In this document: in pieces, positions 46,650-58,512 of the stretch | Layout of the letters: the number at the start of each line of letters is the position of its first letter | Position numbering within the stretch: the first letter of the stretch is position 1 | NCBI GenBank assembly: GCA_015680905.1 | Contig: CM027378.1 | Location: forward strand, 40,893,001 to 40,957,000 | Direction: 5' to 3' | Length of the DNA: 64,000 nucleotides | Source: Coptis chinensis | Lineage: Eukaryota > Streptophyta > Magnoliopsida > Ranunculales > Ranunculaceae | Translations under genes and position numbers: made by a program | The notes under the pieces: model-generated | The model's database searches: none | Told to the model about the DNA's origin: nothing | The model's input: the letters and a program-made list of their open reading frames with translations, nothing else

Positions 46650-48989
46650 TTGTTTAGTAATTTTTCCGGTGCTTGTGTTAAATGCTATTACGCTTGTCCG
46701 ATATGTGGTGAACACACAGATTCTTGCAGATTGAAACATTGCATGAAGAATGTGTACATGGCTTACAAAAAAATATCTTCCGGAAGAGCATCCGTATCGA
46801 AAGCAAAAAAAGGCGTTTAATGGTAAATGTGAGTTTCGATCCACACCAACACCACTCATCGGTGTGCGTATACGGAAGAAGATTAAAACACTTATAACTT
46901 TTTGGGGCAAAAGTGATGAGTCAAAAAGGTTAAGAGCAAATATTATTCATGATGATGTTACACATTGTTGGAGAGGAAGAGGTCGATTTTTTTTAGGCTT
47001 GTGTATTGGAGACATATTTACTTATTCGACATAACTTGGATGTCATGCATATTTAGAAAAATGTTTGTGATAACATTATTGGGACCTTGCTTAACATTAA
47101 GGGGAAAGTGAAAGACGGGGTTGCTTCTCGTCGTGATCTTAAGGAGATGGGTTTGAGAAAGGAATTGGCACCAGAAAGAAAATGATTGAGAACATACCTG
47201 CCATCAGCTTGTTACACATTATCTAAAGCGGAGAAATTACAAGTTTGCAAAACCTTGCATGAGCTAAAAGTTCCCGAAGGTTACTCATCTGATTTCAGGC
47301 CACTTGTTTCATTGGAAGAATTTAAATTAGGTGGTCTGAAATCCCACGATTGTCATGTGCTGATGAAACAATTGCTTCCGATGGCAATAAGGTCTGTGTT
47401 GCCAAAGCATGTGAGATATGTAATTATTATATTCTGCTTCTTCTTCAATGCCATTTGTGCGTAAGTAGTCGATTTGCAGAAATTACGTGAAACTCAGAAA
47501 GAATTGGTAATCACATTATGTCTTCTGGAGAAATACTTTCCACCATCTTTATATGACATTATGGTTCATTTAACCGTACATCTTGTGATAGAAGTCCAAC
47601 TTTGTGGTCCAGTTTTCTTTTGATGGATGTACCCATTTGAGAGGTAAGTTTGCCGAATATCATTTATAGTTCAAATTATACCAAATTAAATATAGGAAAT
47701 TCCATAAATATTCCTTTTCTTTTTATTAAGGTATATGAAGGTTTTAAAAGGCTATGTAAGAAATTGAAGTCGTCTAGAAGGTTGCATTGCTGAATGTTAT
47801 ATTGCAGAAGAAGCAATTGAGTTTTGTAGTGAGTTTTTATCTGATTTGGGTGTTGTTGGTACTCCACATGTTGAAAGCAACATAGCCAAGGAGATTGTTT
47901 TTGGAAAGCCTCCATCAGGTGGTGATTTGGTAGTTGCCGACCGGAAGTCCTTGGAGGAAGCACATGGTTATGTGTTGCAAAATACAAATGTTGTTGAACC
48001 TTATATCGAGTAATGACATTTCAAATACATTTGAGGAGTCCCATTTTTTTATTTTTTTTTTATTTTTTTATTTTTTTTTCTGTCATATCTAACCAGAGTT
48101 GGTGTTCATAATTTCTAGGGAGCATATGAACTGCTTAAGGCAAAACCATCCCCGTCAATCAAAAAGCCAAAAGTGGTTACATGATGCACATATTAGCACT
48201 TTTAGTGATTGGTTAAGAAAAAGGGTAAGCTACTAAACAACTTGAATTTTTTATTTACTAAACTAATACGTGTAACTAATTTTATAAAGAACACATGTTT
48301 CATATGAAAGGAGCATCCCTGGTAACAATGTCTCGGAAACCTTACGTTGGATAGCTCAAGGTCCTCATATACATGTATTGAAATATCACAATTATGTGAT
48401 TAATGGTTGTCATTTCTCCACAAAGGATCGTGATGCGTCATGAGTCAATCAGAATAGTAGAGTGAGTTTAGTTGCCACTGGAATACAGATTGCAACTGCA
48501 AGAGATAAAAATCCACTATTTTTAGAAAGTTGTTACTATGGTGTTATTACCAAAATATGGTTGCTTGATTACACTAAGTTCAAACTCCCAGTATTCAAGT
48601 GTGATTGGGTTGAGAATCAGAATGGCATCAAGGTAGATGACTTGGGTTTTATACTGGTTGATCTTGGTAAAATTGGGTACAAATCTGATTCTTTCGTCTT
48701 TGCCTCTCAAGTGAAGCAAGTTTTCTATGTACTGGATCAGATTGATCCTAAATGGCCAGTCGCTCTAGCAACTCCTCAGAGATATTATGATCATGATAAT
48801 GAGAATGAAGATGATGACTTCATTGATGATGGTATTGGAGACAACATTCGCAACGAAGTATTTCCAGATATGGAATCTCTGGATGTGAATGACGATGAAC
48901 AATCAATGTATGAACGTGAAGATTGTGAGGGGATTTGGATTGCTCACAAGCCTTCAAAGAAAAGAAAAGCCCATAAACGAAAGGCCTGA
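46650..48989 (+). pseudogene. TNP2-type CACTA transposase, C-terminal half (Transposase_21 end, DUF4218, DUF4216)
   Basis: TNP2 proteins bind and cut the ends of En/Spm elements. The piece starts inside Transposase_21: CPICGEHTDSCRLKHCMKNV, FLPEEHPYRK-like, then LDVMHIEKNVCDNIIGTLLN. DUF4218 follows (LKSHDCHVLMKQLLPMAIRS, 47330-47400; LCLLEKYFPPSLYDIMVHLT, about 47520-47570; MKVLKGYV after an intron with donor GGTAAG near 47644). DUF4216 spans about 48330-48770 (VSLVATGIQIATARDKN, GVITKIWLLDYTKFKLPVFK), and the protein ends with a basic tail KKRKAHKRKA. Several stops and shifts are present, and the N-terminal Transpos_assoc region and most of the core are missing, so it is not functional. Exon-intron borders remain readable. 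Confidence 0.85.
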
Positions 48990-51230
48990 TTAATCATATA
49001 CTTTGTTTTGGCCAATGAAACATTTAAGCTCTATTTATTTGATTATTGTATATTTTTTTAATTTTTCTTTTCTGTTAGTTCTAATAGTGTAGCTTGAATT
49101 TTCTAGTTAAGAGAATCTTGAGATGATCCGAATAAAACTAATAAAGCTTTCAGGCCTTTGTTTATATTCAATTGTCTTGTTTTTCTTGTTATTTTCATGT
49201 CATTGCTTGGTCATAATTCTGATGTAGGTTTTTTATTTTTAATTTTGAACTTCTCTACCTTTGCTGTTGCAAATGCTTATGGGATGCATTAGTTTCCTAT
49301 ATTTTTGTTTAGATTGTTGATTCACTGTCCATTTTCTTCCAAAATTAGAAAATTAACGGTTAATCTGTCATACACTAAAATTTCTACATAGATTTAACAT
49401 GTGTTGTGCATTTTTATTTTTGCCATGTAGGTTATCATGGGTACAGAAGAAGGTTGCCAATCAAATGACAACCGAAAAAGGAACGATGCAACCGAAAAAT
49501 TGAAAAAGGGAAACACGAAAAGAGGAACGACAATAATGATTGAGCTTAACAAGAAATGAGATGGAAATAAAATTAGAGTTGTCTATGATGAAAAAGGAAG
49601 GCCAAATAATCGGGTAGTACAGAGAAAACTTGCTAGTATGGAAGGTGCATTGGCAAGGTCCAAGGTACCATTGAGTGAATTTGAAACTTGGCATGATTTA
49701 CCAGAACCTTTGAGAGATGATTTATGGGAAGCAATATGGGTACGTAATCGTATAATTCTATGTACTTTATATTATGAACAATTTGTTTTTTGCTCTTCTT
49801 CCTAAAGCTGATGTCTTACATGCTTTTTTATTTCTAGCAAATATTTAATATTGATCCTAATTGTATGGATAAAGTCATATCATCCATTGGGGAAAGATGG
49901 AGGACTTTCAAGACTAATTTGACTAGGAAATATATTACTCCTTACATAAATGACCGCAGCCTACTGGAGAAACCACCAAAAATTTATGATTTCATTCGTC
50001 GAAATGACTGGGAACAATTTGTGAAGTCAAGATTGACGGATGAGTTTTAGGTATGTATAGTAATTGTTTAAACTCGGGATCAATGAAATTCAAATTGCAT
50101 AGTGGTAGTTAGTTATGTATGTTTATCCCCTACTAGACATAGTTATTGTTGTCTTTTCGAATTCAAAGGAGTATAGCAAGCTGCAATCTGAGAGGAGAAA
50201 GAAGAATGTGTATAACCACCGACTCAGTAGATCAGGCTATGGTGGTCTCGAAGAAGAGATGGTAATCATTTAGTTTTCTAAATTTTCTGTTATTAATTGA
50301 CTTCACGAGTTTAGGTGGCTGTCTGGTTTAGGTGTCTGGTTCATGTAGGATCATGCTATTAATTAATTTACTATCTAGTTATCAAATCAATTCTGTATGT
50401 CTGATTAGGTGGCTGTAGGTCCAAGGTTTATCACCTCACCTCTTGTCCAATACTCTAGGTCCTATTATATGTTATTGTTTGTAGCAATGAGTATACTCTA
50501 ATCTAATACATTTTTCTGTTTATGTTTAATAGAAAGAAGAGTTCGGTTCCTCAGTAGAACATGATGATCAGAGTGTCAAATGGCTAATGGCTCGTTAAAA
50601 GAAGAATGGTGAATTTGTGAATACTACGGAAATTGCAGAAAGAATTGTGAGTTTTCTTGAAGTTTTTGTTAATTTATTTTTTACATTTATATATGGAATA
50701 CTGAAATGTATTAACATAATTCTGTCATGCAGGCTCAATTGAAAATGAAGGAGAAGGAGGGGAATTTAGTAACAAAAGGAAAGAATGATATACTTACTCA
50801 GGCTTTAGGAACCCCGGAGCATAGTGGTAGAGTTAGGGGGGAGGGGAGGTTTGTAACTCCAACAACATACTTTAAACTTCCTAGACTTACTTGGAAGAGA
50901 AATAGAGAGGAGCTTGAGACCCAACTATGTGAAGAAAAATCAAGAAGGATGGAAGCAGAAGAAAGGGTGAGGTTTCTAGAAAAGGAAAGTGCATTAGGGA
51001 AGAAAGAGATGCATAAGTCGCCACCACATGAGAATGTTGGATCTAATAGTGCTAGAAGTGATAATAGAATAAAACAACAGGTATCGACTTAGTTATGCAT
51101 CTGATTATGACTTGTGTGTATTACGTGTTCGATTCCTTTCTTTTTCTTTTTGGAACTTAATTAGATCTGTCAAACATACAAGTAGAAGATGGGGATACAC
51201 TTAGCAAGATGTTGCCCAATCTTGAAATCA

Positions 51231-51884
51231 GTACACCCAAGGTACTTATCCTTTAAATTGATATAATTCTTATCACGATATATGCATAAGCTCTAACTCA
51301 TATCCATGTTTCTTATAGGTTATTAAGTGTTCTTTAGCTTTGAGATCCAAAGGCAACGTTGTTGCCAAAGGTTTACTTTTCAAGAAGACTGGACCAGAAG
51401 AAAAAGTCCACAACATTCCTTTGGGAGAACACAATGTACGAGTACATATTGACTTAATAATGAAACTTGATCTCTCCTTCCCAATACCAGTACCAAGTGG
51501 TGACTTGAGTGTTATTAGTGATGCATGGCACAGTTTTGTGGCATGGCCAAAAGAATTAGTCATAGTCAGCAATGTGGTAAAGAATCATAGAAAGAGTAAT
51601 GACATATTTGGTTGATTTACACTTGTTCATTCATTTGATTCATTATGTTGTTTTCCCACTTATTTATGTAGGAAGGAGATGGTGATTTTGATGCATCCGA
51701 GAAGGCTAGAAACAATAAAAAATCAAGGAAACAGGTCAGCATGTTATGTTTTTCACTGATATCTTCTTAACACTTAGCACTTAGTACTTTTAGTGTACAT
51801 TTATTGATTTATTTTTATTAAACATGTAGGTGAAAGATGCTGGTATCCTAAAAACGAAGAAGACTCCGACCAATCAAGAATTCA
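51231..51884 (+). repeat. 654-bp tandem exon duplication, copy 1
   Basis: The unit starts at GTACACCCAAGG and includes the end of one exon, an intron, the ~90-residue domain exon (from VIKCSLALRSKG), a short acidic/basic exon (EGDGDFDASEKARNNKKSRK) and the next exon. Copy 2 at 51885 is close to identical by eye (a few percent differences), including the introns, so the duplication is recent. Confidence 0.9.
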
Positions 51885-52480
51885 GTACACCCAAGGTACA
51901 TATCCTTTAAATTGATATGATTCTTATCACGATATATGCATAGGCTCTAACTCATATCCATGTTTCTTATAGGTTATTAAGTGTTCTCTTGCTTTGAGAT
52001 CCAAAGGCAACATTGTTGCTAAAGGTTTACTTTTCAAGAAGACTGGACCAAAAGAAAAAGTCCACAACATTCCTTTGGGAGAACACAATGTACGAGTACA
52101 GATTGACTTAATAATGAAACCTGATCTCCCCCTCCCAATACCAATACCAAGTGGTGACTTGAGCGTTATTAGCGATGCATGGCACAATTTTGTGGCATGG
52201 CCAAAAGAATTAGTCATAGTCGACAATGTGGTAAAGAATCATTGAAAGATTAATGATGTATTTGGTTGATTTACACTTGTTCATTCATTTGATTCATTAT
52301 GTTGTTTTCCCCACTTATTTATGTAGGAAGGAGATGGTGATTTTGATGCACCCGAGAAGGCTAGAAACGATAAACAATCAAATAAACAGGTCAACATTTT
52401 ATATTTAATTTTCACCAATATCTTCTTAACACTTTGTTCTTTTAGTATACATATATTGATATATTAATTTACTATTATTT
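51885..52480 (+). repeat. 654-bp tandem exon duplication, copy 2
   Basis: This is the second copy of the unit, with matching intron and exon sequence up to about 52460. A third, much older copy of only the domain exon follows (52496-52690: VKCSLALTLKSN, FKNTRPQETINDIPLGEANF). Confidence 0.9.
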
Positions 52481-53946
52481 ATACTTTTTGTAGGGTGTGA
52501 AGTGTAGTTTGGCTTTGACTTTGAAAAGCAACATCGTTGATAAAGGCTTAGTTTTCAAGAATACTCGACCTCAAGAAACGATTAATGATATTCCCTTAGG
52601 AGAAGCCAATTTTCAAGTACAAATTGACACTGTAATCAAACCTGATCTTCCTCTCCCAGTATCGGTTGGTGACTTGAGATTTGTTAAGTCCATATCTATG
52701 CTACGCGCATCAATATTTTGGTTATTTCATATAGGAAAAAGAGGAAACACTTGATGAGATGGAGCATAGTATCAGAGAATATGGCGATATGCTTGACAAC
52801 ACGATGGAATCATCTGATAATATTGTCATCCCTATAGAAAGGGAGCTTTTTAGGGAAGATATTGAGCTATGCCACTTTTCCATTGAAAAATCATATTTGT
52901 TTGATATTTGCAGCATGGATTGGCTAAGTGTCAGCTGCATGACTACATACATGAAGTGAGCTAAAGTTGCATGTTGCTTTAAACATTTGTATTTGATTAG
53001 TAGATGCAATTATTGTAACATTTTTTATTTTTATTTTTTTTAGATATCTTTATGGGAGTTTCATGAGTTCTAAAGAAAGATACACATTTGCTAATCCTTC
53101 TAACTTCACGAACTATGGGAATGATGATGGGGAGAAAGTTCAGCATTTGCAACATAGATAATTAGGTTATGTAAGGCGGAATCAAATTCTATTGATTCCT
53201 TACAATTTGGGGTAAGTGTTTTGTTTGTCTCTTAATCATATTTATTAATTAAATGACTATACCCTATACATTATGGATTAATTATTATCTATTTATTTCA
53301 TTGTAGGAGCCATTGGGTATTGATTGTTATTGATATATCATCACAACAAGTTTACTGGTTGGATTCTTCTGGAAATCCGACTCTAATATTCAGAATAAAA
53401 GTTATTGTTGACAAGTAAGTTCTGTGTTTCGTGTATTTTCTTGTATGATTATAATCTTTTTCCTTTAAAATGCCAACCTTTTAAGCTCTTGACTTTATTA
53501 GAAACATATTCAAACTCGTATTGTCTTACATGATGCTTCTCGCTAGCACTCCTTTAGTATATGTTGTGTTAATGTGTAGTGTGTGCCCCTAGCCGAAGTG
53601 AATGCAATGTGAGCGTGAATCTCAAAATGTTAGCAGCAAGGTCTTATATGAATATGTGTATACCCAATCATTTCTCATCTAGATTATTTTGGTCAGAATA
53701 TGATTGTTTTACATGTGCACCGTGCGAGCTGCTTGGATGGTCAAGCTTCTATTTTGCTTTTCTTTTTGATGTCTTGTGATTTTGGTCCAAATTCGATTTG
53801 CGTGTGATATAATCTATTATAATACAATTTAATTTCTTTTTCTGTAGTGCTATTAGAGCCTTCACTTATGCTAGAGGGAAAAGAATGATGGCAGGACCAA
53901 ATTGGCAAGTGGTCAAGGTAAACAAAGCCAAATTCGTATATTTTTA

Positions 53947-54629
53947 GGGGCGCGGTATTGGCACCCCACTTTATGGAATTGGCACCCTATTGGCAAAAAG
54001 TAAAACAATAATGGTTATCTCTTATATGTCCTTTTACACCCCACATGCCCGATAGTTCTACAACATCGGGTTGCCGCAGGATCCCATATCCCACGGCATG
54101 TAGTTGTCGCGAAACATTTTTTTTGTGTTTTTTGTTTTTTTTCGCTTCAAATTTTGCGTATTGAACACATACGACATATGGATACCTTATTTTCTTCTTT
54201 AAAGCTTCTTTATACACTACAAGAACAACACCAAAACCATGACAAAAAAATATACAATCGAGGCATAATTTTGCTATCTTGTAGCAAATATTTTCAAATG
54301 TTATAAGAAAAACTTGTGATCAAATTAATGAAGAAGAGTTTTGATAATTAACACAAGCAAAGACTCCATTTTAGTGAACACAACCATCTCACGACAACTA
54401 ACTTTTTTTACGGTGTCTATTAAAAAAAATTTAAAAGAAAAAAGGATCCACAGCAACCACCTTCTGTGGGATATGGGATATCGCGGCAACTTGATGTCGT
54501 GGATTGTGCGATCACGTGGCAACTTCTTGCCGTGAGTGTTTTTTATGTGATTAATGGAGGGGTGCCAGTACCTTTGAATTGGTCAAAGGGGTGCCAATTC
54601 TATAAAGTCGGGTGTCAATACCGCGACCC
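53947..54629. mobile_element. MITE with ~45-bp inverted ends and 8-bp target duplication
   Basis: The left end GGGGCGCGGTATTGGCACCC matches the inverted right end GGGTCGCGGTATTGACACCC, and similarity continues for about 45 bp. TATTTTTA stands on both sides (53939-53946 and 54630-54637). The 683-bp unit has no coding capacity. The 8-bp duplication suggests hAT; the inverted ends are longer than usual for hAT, so the superfamily is open. A second, inner inverted pair (TCCCATATCCCACGGCA near 54083 and TGTGGGATATGGGATAT near 54464) surrounds the middle. It lies in the intron between NWQVVK and CPKQSG of the Ulp1-type region. Confidence 0.9.
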
Positions 54630-54985
54630 TATTTTTATTACTTTTTCCTTCCAAGTAAGTATGACTCATCTTATTATTTGTCTTGTGTAGTGCCCAAAAC
54701 AATCAGGAGGTGTAGAATGTGCCTACTATGTTATGATGTTTATGAGACACTTTCTTAGGGATCCTTCTCAATCTTTAACAAATAAGGTAAACACATATAT
54801 ACTTCTTTGTCATATAATTAAATTAGAATATTAATGCCTTATAGTATATTAGTTACGTTTTCTTTCCTTCTCTAATTTAGATCCAAGAGTTGGGGAAGAT
54901 AGCAACATATACCAAAGATGAAATAAGAGACCTTCGTTCGGTTCTACTTGACTTTATTCAACAATTCTCATTTAGTACAACTTGA

Positions 54986-55384
54986 AGTGGTTAAAGGCAT
55001 TTGGGAGCGAGACTTTTGGTGCATGGTGAGTATTTTCTTACATTGTTTTTCTTTTTTAGAATTTTTTTGCTAAATAGTATGCCTTTGTTTTGCTGACAAT
55101 CAAACCTATAATGGAAAAATGATAAAGTCAAACTCTTTAAGGTGTTCATTTTGGCTTTTTAGGTTTTGGATCATCACTTTAAGTTAGAAGATTCTAGAGA
55201 TAGCTAGCTTTCAAGGATTTGGAGATTCTATTAGTTTTCTTAGGTTAAATGTTATTGAAATCACCTTTTAGCTAGTGATTACCTTTATTACTTGATGTAA
55301 TTATTACTTTTATTCGTATTCGACATATAAGACTTTTTTCTTAGTAAATAAATTCTTGTAAGGAATTTATGTATGCCGTATTGC
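54986..55384 (+). other. 3' region of the second CACTA gene
   Basis: This is downstream sequence after the TGA at 54983-54985. It contains an intron-like segment (GGTGAGTATT near 55025) and an AT-rich tail. The part at about 55310-55384 is alignable by eye with 59910-59975 (shared words ATTCGACAT, GAATTTA, TTGCTTGTATTAATT/TTGCTTTTGTTAATT). Confidence 0.5.
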
Positions 55385-55545
55385 TTGTATTAATTGTTTC
55401 GATGATCAATGTGATGCTGGTAAGGGAAATCCTATACTATGTCCATGCAAACTATGTGGGAATGTCAAGAAATTGTTGGAAGTTGATATAAAAAATAATT
55501 TATATTTCAATGGCATTTGGCAAAGTTAAACTACATGGACATGGA
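55385..55545 (+). pseudogene. Possible Transpos_assoc fragment (N-terminal domain of TNP2)
   Basis: The translation GKGNPILCPCKLCGN, then NNLYFNGIW and TTWTWN, resembles the Transpos_assoc domain (CPC..C.N, then H/NLY..G....Y..W.W), which normally stands at the N-terminus of TNP2. Here it lies downstream of both transposon genes, and the TNP2 copy at 46650 lacks its N-terminus. It is short and contains a stop. It could be the start of a second CACTA copy or a displaced piece. Confidence 0.4.
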
Positions 55546-55599
55546 ATGTTGATACATGTCAGTTTCTTCTCTCTTTTGTTTCCTTGGAGGAAGACTGCA

Positions 55600-56030
55600 A
55601 AAAAGCACAAGAAAGCTATGCCAGGCGTGAAGGAAGACTGAAAAAGTGCTTTGCCACACCCCATATGGCTTTTACTCCCTTCAACTTCATGGAGCCCTAC
55701 GGATGGGTGTCTGTCCCCCGAGATCTGTCTGAGTAGTCTATGGTTTCTAATGTGATCTCAAATGGTAGATGGTCTAAGGTTTGTATGTTTCAAAAGGAAG
55801 TGAAGCTTTTAGGAAGGTCTGTGGAAAAGCTAGAAAGTACGGTCGATGTACTGGCATGCAAGGTGAAGTAATTTTTTTCCCTATGATTTGTTTAGTCAGT
55901 CATTTTCTAGTTCTCATGCTTTGATTGGGCATCCACTTTGTTAGGTGGATATTGTGAAAAGGGAATCTGAAAGGCAAAGAAAGGACCAAGAAACTTGAGA
56001 AAAATGCAGATGGCTGTCCAAGTACTAGTT
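55600..56030 (+). pseudogene. Unrecognised coding fragment, two exon-like parts
   Basis: A frame from about 55620 to 55870 reads KCFATPHMAFTPFNFMEPYG, then WVSVPRDLSE and, after one stop, VCMFQKEVKLLGRSVEKLES, with an apparent intron and then VDIVKRESERQRKDQE from about 55945. The second half looks like a coiled coil. I do not recognise the gene. Its place beside other captured fragments suggests another host piece. Confidence 0.4.
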
Positions 56031-56289
56031 CGTTTTTGATCCCAGGGAACTTGAGAAAATTCGTCAAAGGTGATTTCTATCTTTAGTGCTCATGGCTATT
56101 GATGTAGCATTTCATAAGTCAGCTTATGTGATATATGTAAGCCCATAGTTTTATTACTCTGTGTGTAATGTAAAACATAGTTTTTCAGATATCATATATT
56201 CCCTAAGATATATTATAGAAATATTCCTTTCCTTTCTCCCATATTTCAGATATCATATACTCTGTTTAGTTCCTTTCAGGCATTGGTAC

Positions 56290-56912
56290 GACATCATTGT
56301 TGAAGCAAGGTGATATGGATATCAAACATACACAAAGAATTGTTTACACAAGGACACATACACTGGAAAAGAAAACTCTGGTCATTACAATACCCATGAT
56401 CTACTTCAAAACCTACTATTTCCTTACAGTTATCTAGAGCGCTGGTGTTGCGCCTATCATACAAAAAAGAAAGTGTATACTTCTTTAAAACAGCTTGGAG
56501 CTTGTCCTCACTGGCCACCGAGTGGAAGTGAGCTAACATCTTCGCACAGTCCAGAAGCTATGATTTAGAGAAACCAGTGTGATGCTTCAGAGTTTCATCC
56601 CAAAAAGGGCTTTTGTTCATGGTACAACATGCAACATAGACTGCAGTAGCAGCTACCATTGATGAACATACCGTATCAACTCATACTACATCAAGGCTAG
56701 CTCTGCCAAGAAGAATATCATGTTCTCCATCTCCTGATCAAACGCAACAGCCTTGATATATCACACAGGGAAGACATATGGTGTTGGGACGGTTAAGCTC
56801 AATTCAAGCTTTCCTAAAATCAGCTTCTCCATTGCAAGTATATGTGCTCTGCTGTAGGCATTGTCTGCAATGCAAACAAAGTCATTAACCTCAGGTGCCC
56901 AAATCTCCTCAT
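56290..56912 (-). pseudogene. B-type cyclin fragment
   Basis: On the minus strand from 56910: EEIWAPEVNDFVCIADNAYS, then RAHILAMEKLILGKLE, LTVPTPYVF, YIKAVAFDQEMENMIFFLAE, and after shifts TKALFGMKL (a worn form of the K.PFW..TL helix) and LDCAKMLAHFHSVASEDKLQ, AVLKKY. These are the second half of the first cyclin box and the C-terminal box of plant B-type cyclins, which activate CDK at mitosis. No introns interrupt the recognised part, so a processed copy is possible. Several stops and shifts make it a pseudogene. It is the only fragment in this block on the minus strand. Confidence 0.8.
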
Positions 56913-57249
56913 GTTGCTAAAGCTACTGGTGCTACTGTGGTTTGGCTAGATGCAACAAATAAACTCTGAGAAGGATGAGGAACTTGCTGCAAAGTAGCTT
57001 AAAGTTTCTTAATAACTGCCCAAATGTATGTTTTATTCTTCTTTTCATCAGTTTATTCTAAATTCCTTTTAAATTATTTTTCATAGCTTTATCTACATGG
57101 TCTGAAAAGTTTGTTTAGGTTCGAATCTAGAGTCTTGACATATTTGACCAAACAAAATTGTTGCTTCAAAAGGTGGCCTAGGCTACTAGAGTTTGATCAG
57201 TGTTGATTTCCAGAATAAATTGACCAATAACTATCTTAGTTTCTTCTTG

Positions 57250-58490
57250 ACCCCATCAAGTAGCAAGACGGAGTGAAGCTGATGATCAAAGAATCAATCT
57301 CTCGCAGATGGATGAGTGGGTGACTAGAGAACCCGTCATCTCTGCCATCTCAGTAAGGAAAGACCATCAGGCAGGTAACAGTCTATTTATTTTGCAAGCT
57401 TCACATATTATTATATTTTACATCTATAAATGTGAGAAAACAATAAGTATTAAGATTTTCAGTATGCAAATTTCTTTGCATAATATCAGTTCAAGGAGCT
57501 AACAGAGACCAAAAGAAATTTACAGTGGTTTAAAAAAGAGTATGAATTGAAGAGTAAAGAATGTCAAGAAGCTTGGAAATCCCTGCGGGAGTTGCAAAAT
57601 GAGCTCATGTGCAAATCCACGTCGGGTCTCTAGGTGCATAATGTCTAGTACTCCTGTATTATGGTAACTTTTACTGTGTGTTCAAGATTAAAATTGGGAC
57701 AGTATCTCCACCTTTCTCAGCATATGCTATCAAAGGACAAGTGAAGGAGAAAAGCTGATGGTTTTTATCTCTAAGAGACCTGAGTAAGAAATTTAAGGTA
57801 CTATATATTCTACTAGTGTTATCTGCATTCTTTCTTTCTTGGAATGAATTAAAAATATAGATTAATTAATTATTCAATATTTGAAAACAGATGTTAAAAG
57901 TGGAACACAAGAACTTGTTGGAAGAAGCATTGGAATACAAGAAGGGCCTTGAAGACATGACCCAAGTGACTACTATGATTGAGTTCACAAGTAAAGTTTT
58001 AGAAAGTTACTTGTAGCCAGATTGTTTGTTTAGATTTAGTTTGTGTTTTGTTTAAGTTTTTCTATCTTTATTGTAGTTAACCAAAATGAAGCATTGGAAA
58101 AGGAGCACAAAGATCTTAAGCTCAAATTCATTGAAGGGTCCAAAGAAAGAAAAGAACATACAATAAGGCTCTTGAGTTGAAATGTCAGTTAATTCTGCCT
58201 TTAGAAAATGACACATTATAAAAGAGAGCTGGTGATTCTAATAGACACAAATTTAGGTAGATGGTGCAATGACATGTTGCTTATTTATTTTTTCCTTTTT
58301 TTTTGGTAGGGAATATAAAAGTCTTTTGTAGATGTAGACCTTTAAATTCAGAAGAAATTGCTATAGGAGCTTCAATGGCAATTGCCTTCGAATTAGCAAA
58401 GGATGGTGAGCTTATGGTGACAGCTAATGGAGCATCCAAGAAGGTCTATAAATTTGACTCAGTGTTTAGCCCACAAGCAGACCAAGGTAA
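57250..58490 (+). pseudogene. Kinesin-14 fragment (coiled coil and start of the motor)
   Basis: Exon-like parts in order: 57488-57632 (FKELTETKRNLQWFKKEYEL, KSKECQEAWKSLRELQNELM), 57700-57799 (AYAIKGQVKEKS, WFLSLRDLSKKFK, then donor GTACTA), 57892-58015 (MLKVEHKNLLEEALEYKKGL), 58080-58190 (NEALEKEHKDLKLKFIEG), and 58308-58488 (GNIKVFCRCRPLNSEEIAIG, KVYKFDSVFSPQADQ). The last is the beginning of a C-terminal-type kinesin motor. It ends at a donor-like AAG/GTAATG before the nucleotide-binding loop, so no motor function is possible. Stops are present. The introns show that genomic DNA, not mRNA, was captured. An upstream exon at 57254-57373 (MDEWVTREPVISAISVRKDH) may belong to it. Confidence 0.8.
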
Positions 58491-58512
58491 TGGGAAAAGC
58501 ATAACTATATTA

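Larger units (their letters stand above)
49437..54985 (+). pseudogene. Second CACTA gene: Transposase_24, triplicated domain, Ulp1-type protease
   Basis: This is a multi-exon gene on the plus strand. Exon 1 (49437-49739) starts MGTEEGCQSN. Exons 1-2 hold Transposase_24 (Ptta/En/Spm) sequence: FETWHDLPEPLRDDLWEAIW, SIGERWRTFKTNLTRKYI, FIRRNDWEQFVKSRLTDEF. The next exons give a helical part (QLCEEKSRRMEAEERVRFLE). Then come three copies of a ~75-residue domain (51322, 51975, 52496), probably the DUF8039 of such proteins. Last is a C48/Ulp1-like protease with His (SHWVLIVID, near 53310), Asp (VYWLDSSG, near 53360), Gln (CPKQSG) and Cys (GGVECAYYVM, near 54720). At least three in-frame stops occur (near 49556, 50047, 50598), so the copy is probably dead although the protease triad is kept. 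A MITE sits in the intron before the Cys exon. The order Transposase_24 to Ulp1 fits known CACTA second genes. Confidence 0.8.

Noticed and set aside
54212-54226. CACTACAAGAACAAC resembles the 5' end of a CACTA element
   Set aside because: It lies inside the 683-bp MITE, has no subterminal repeats and no matching end, so it is not the missing left terminus.
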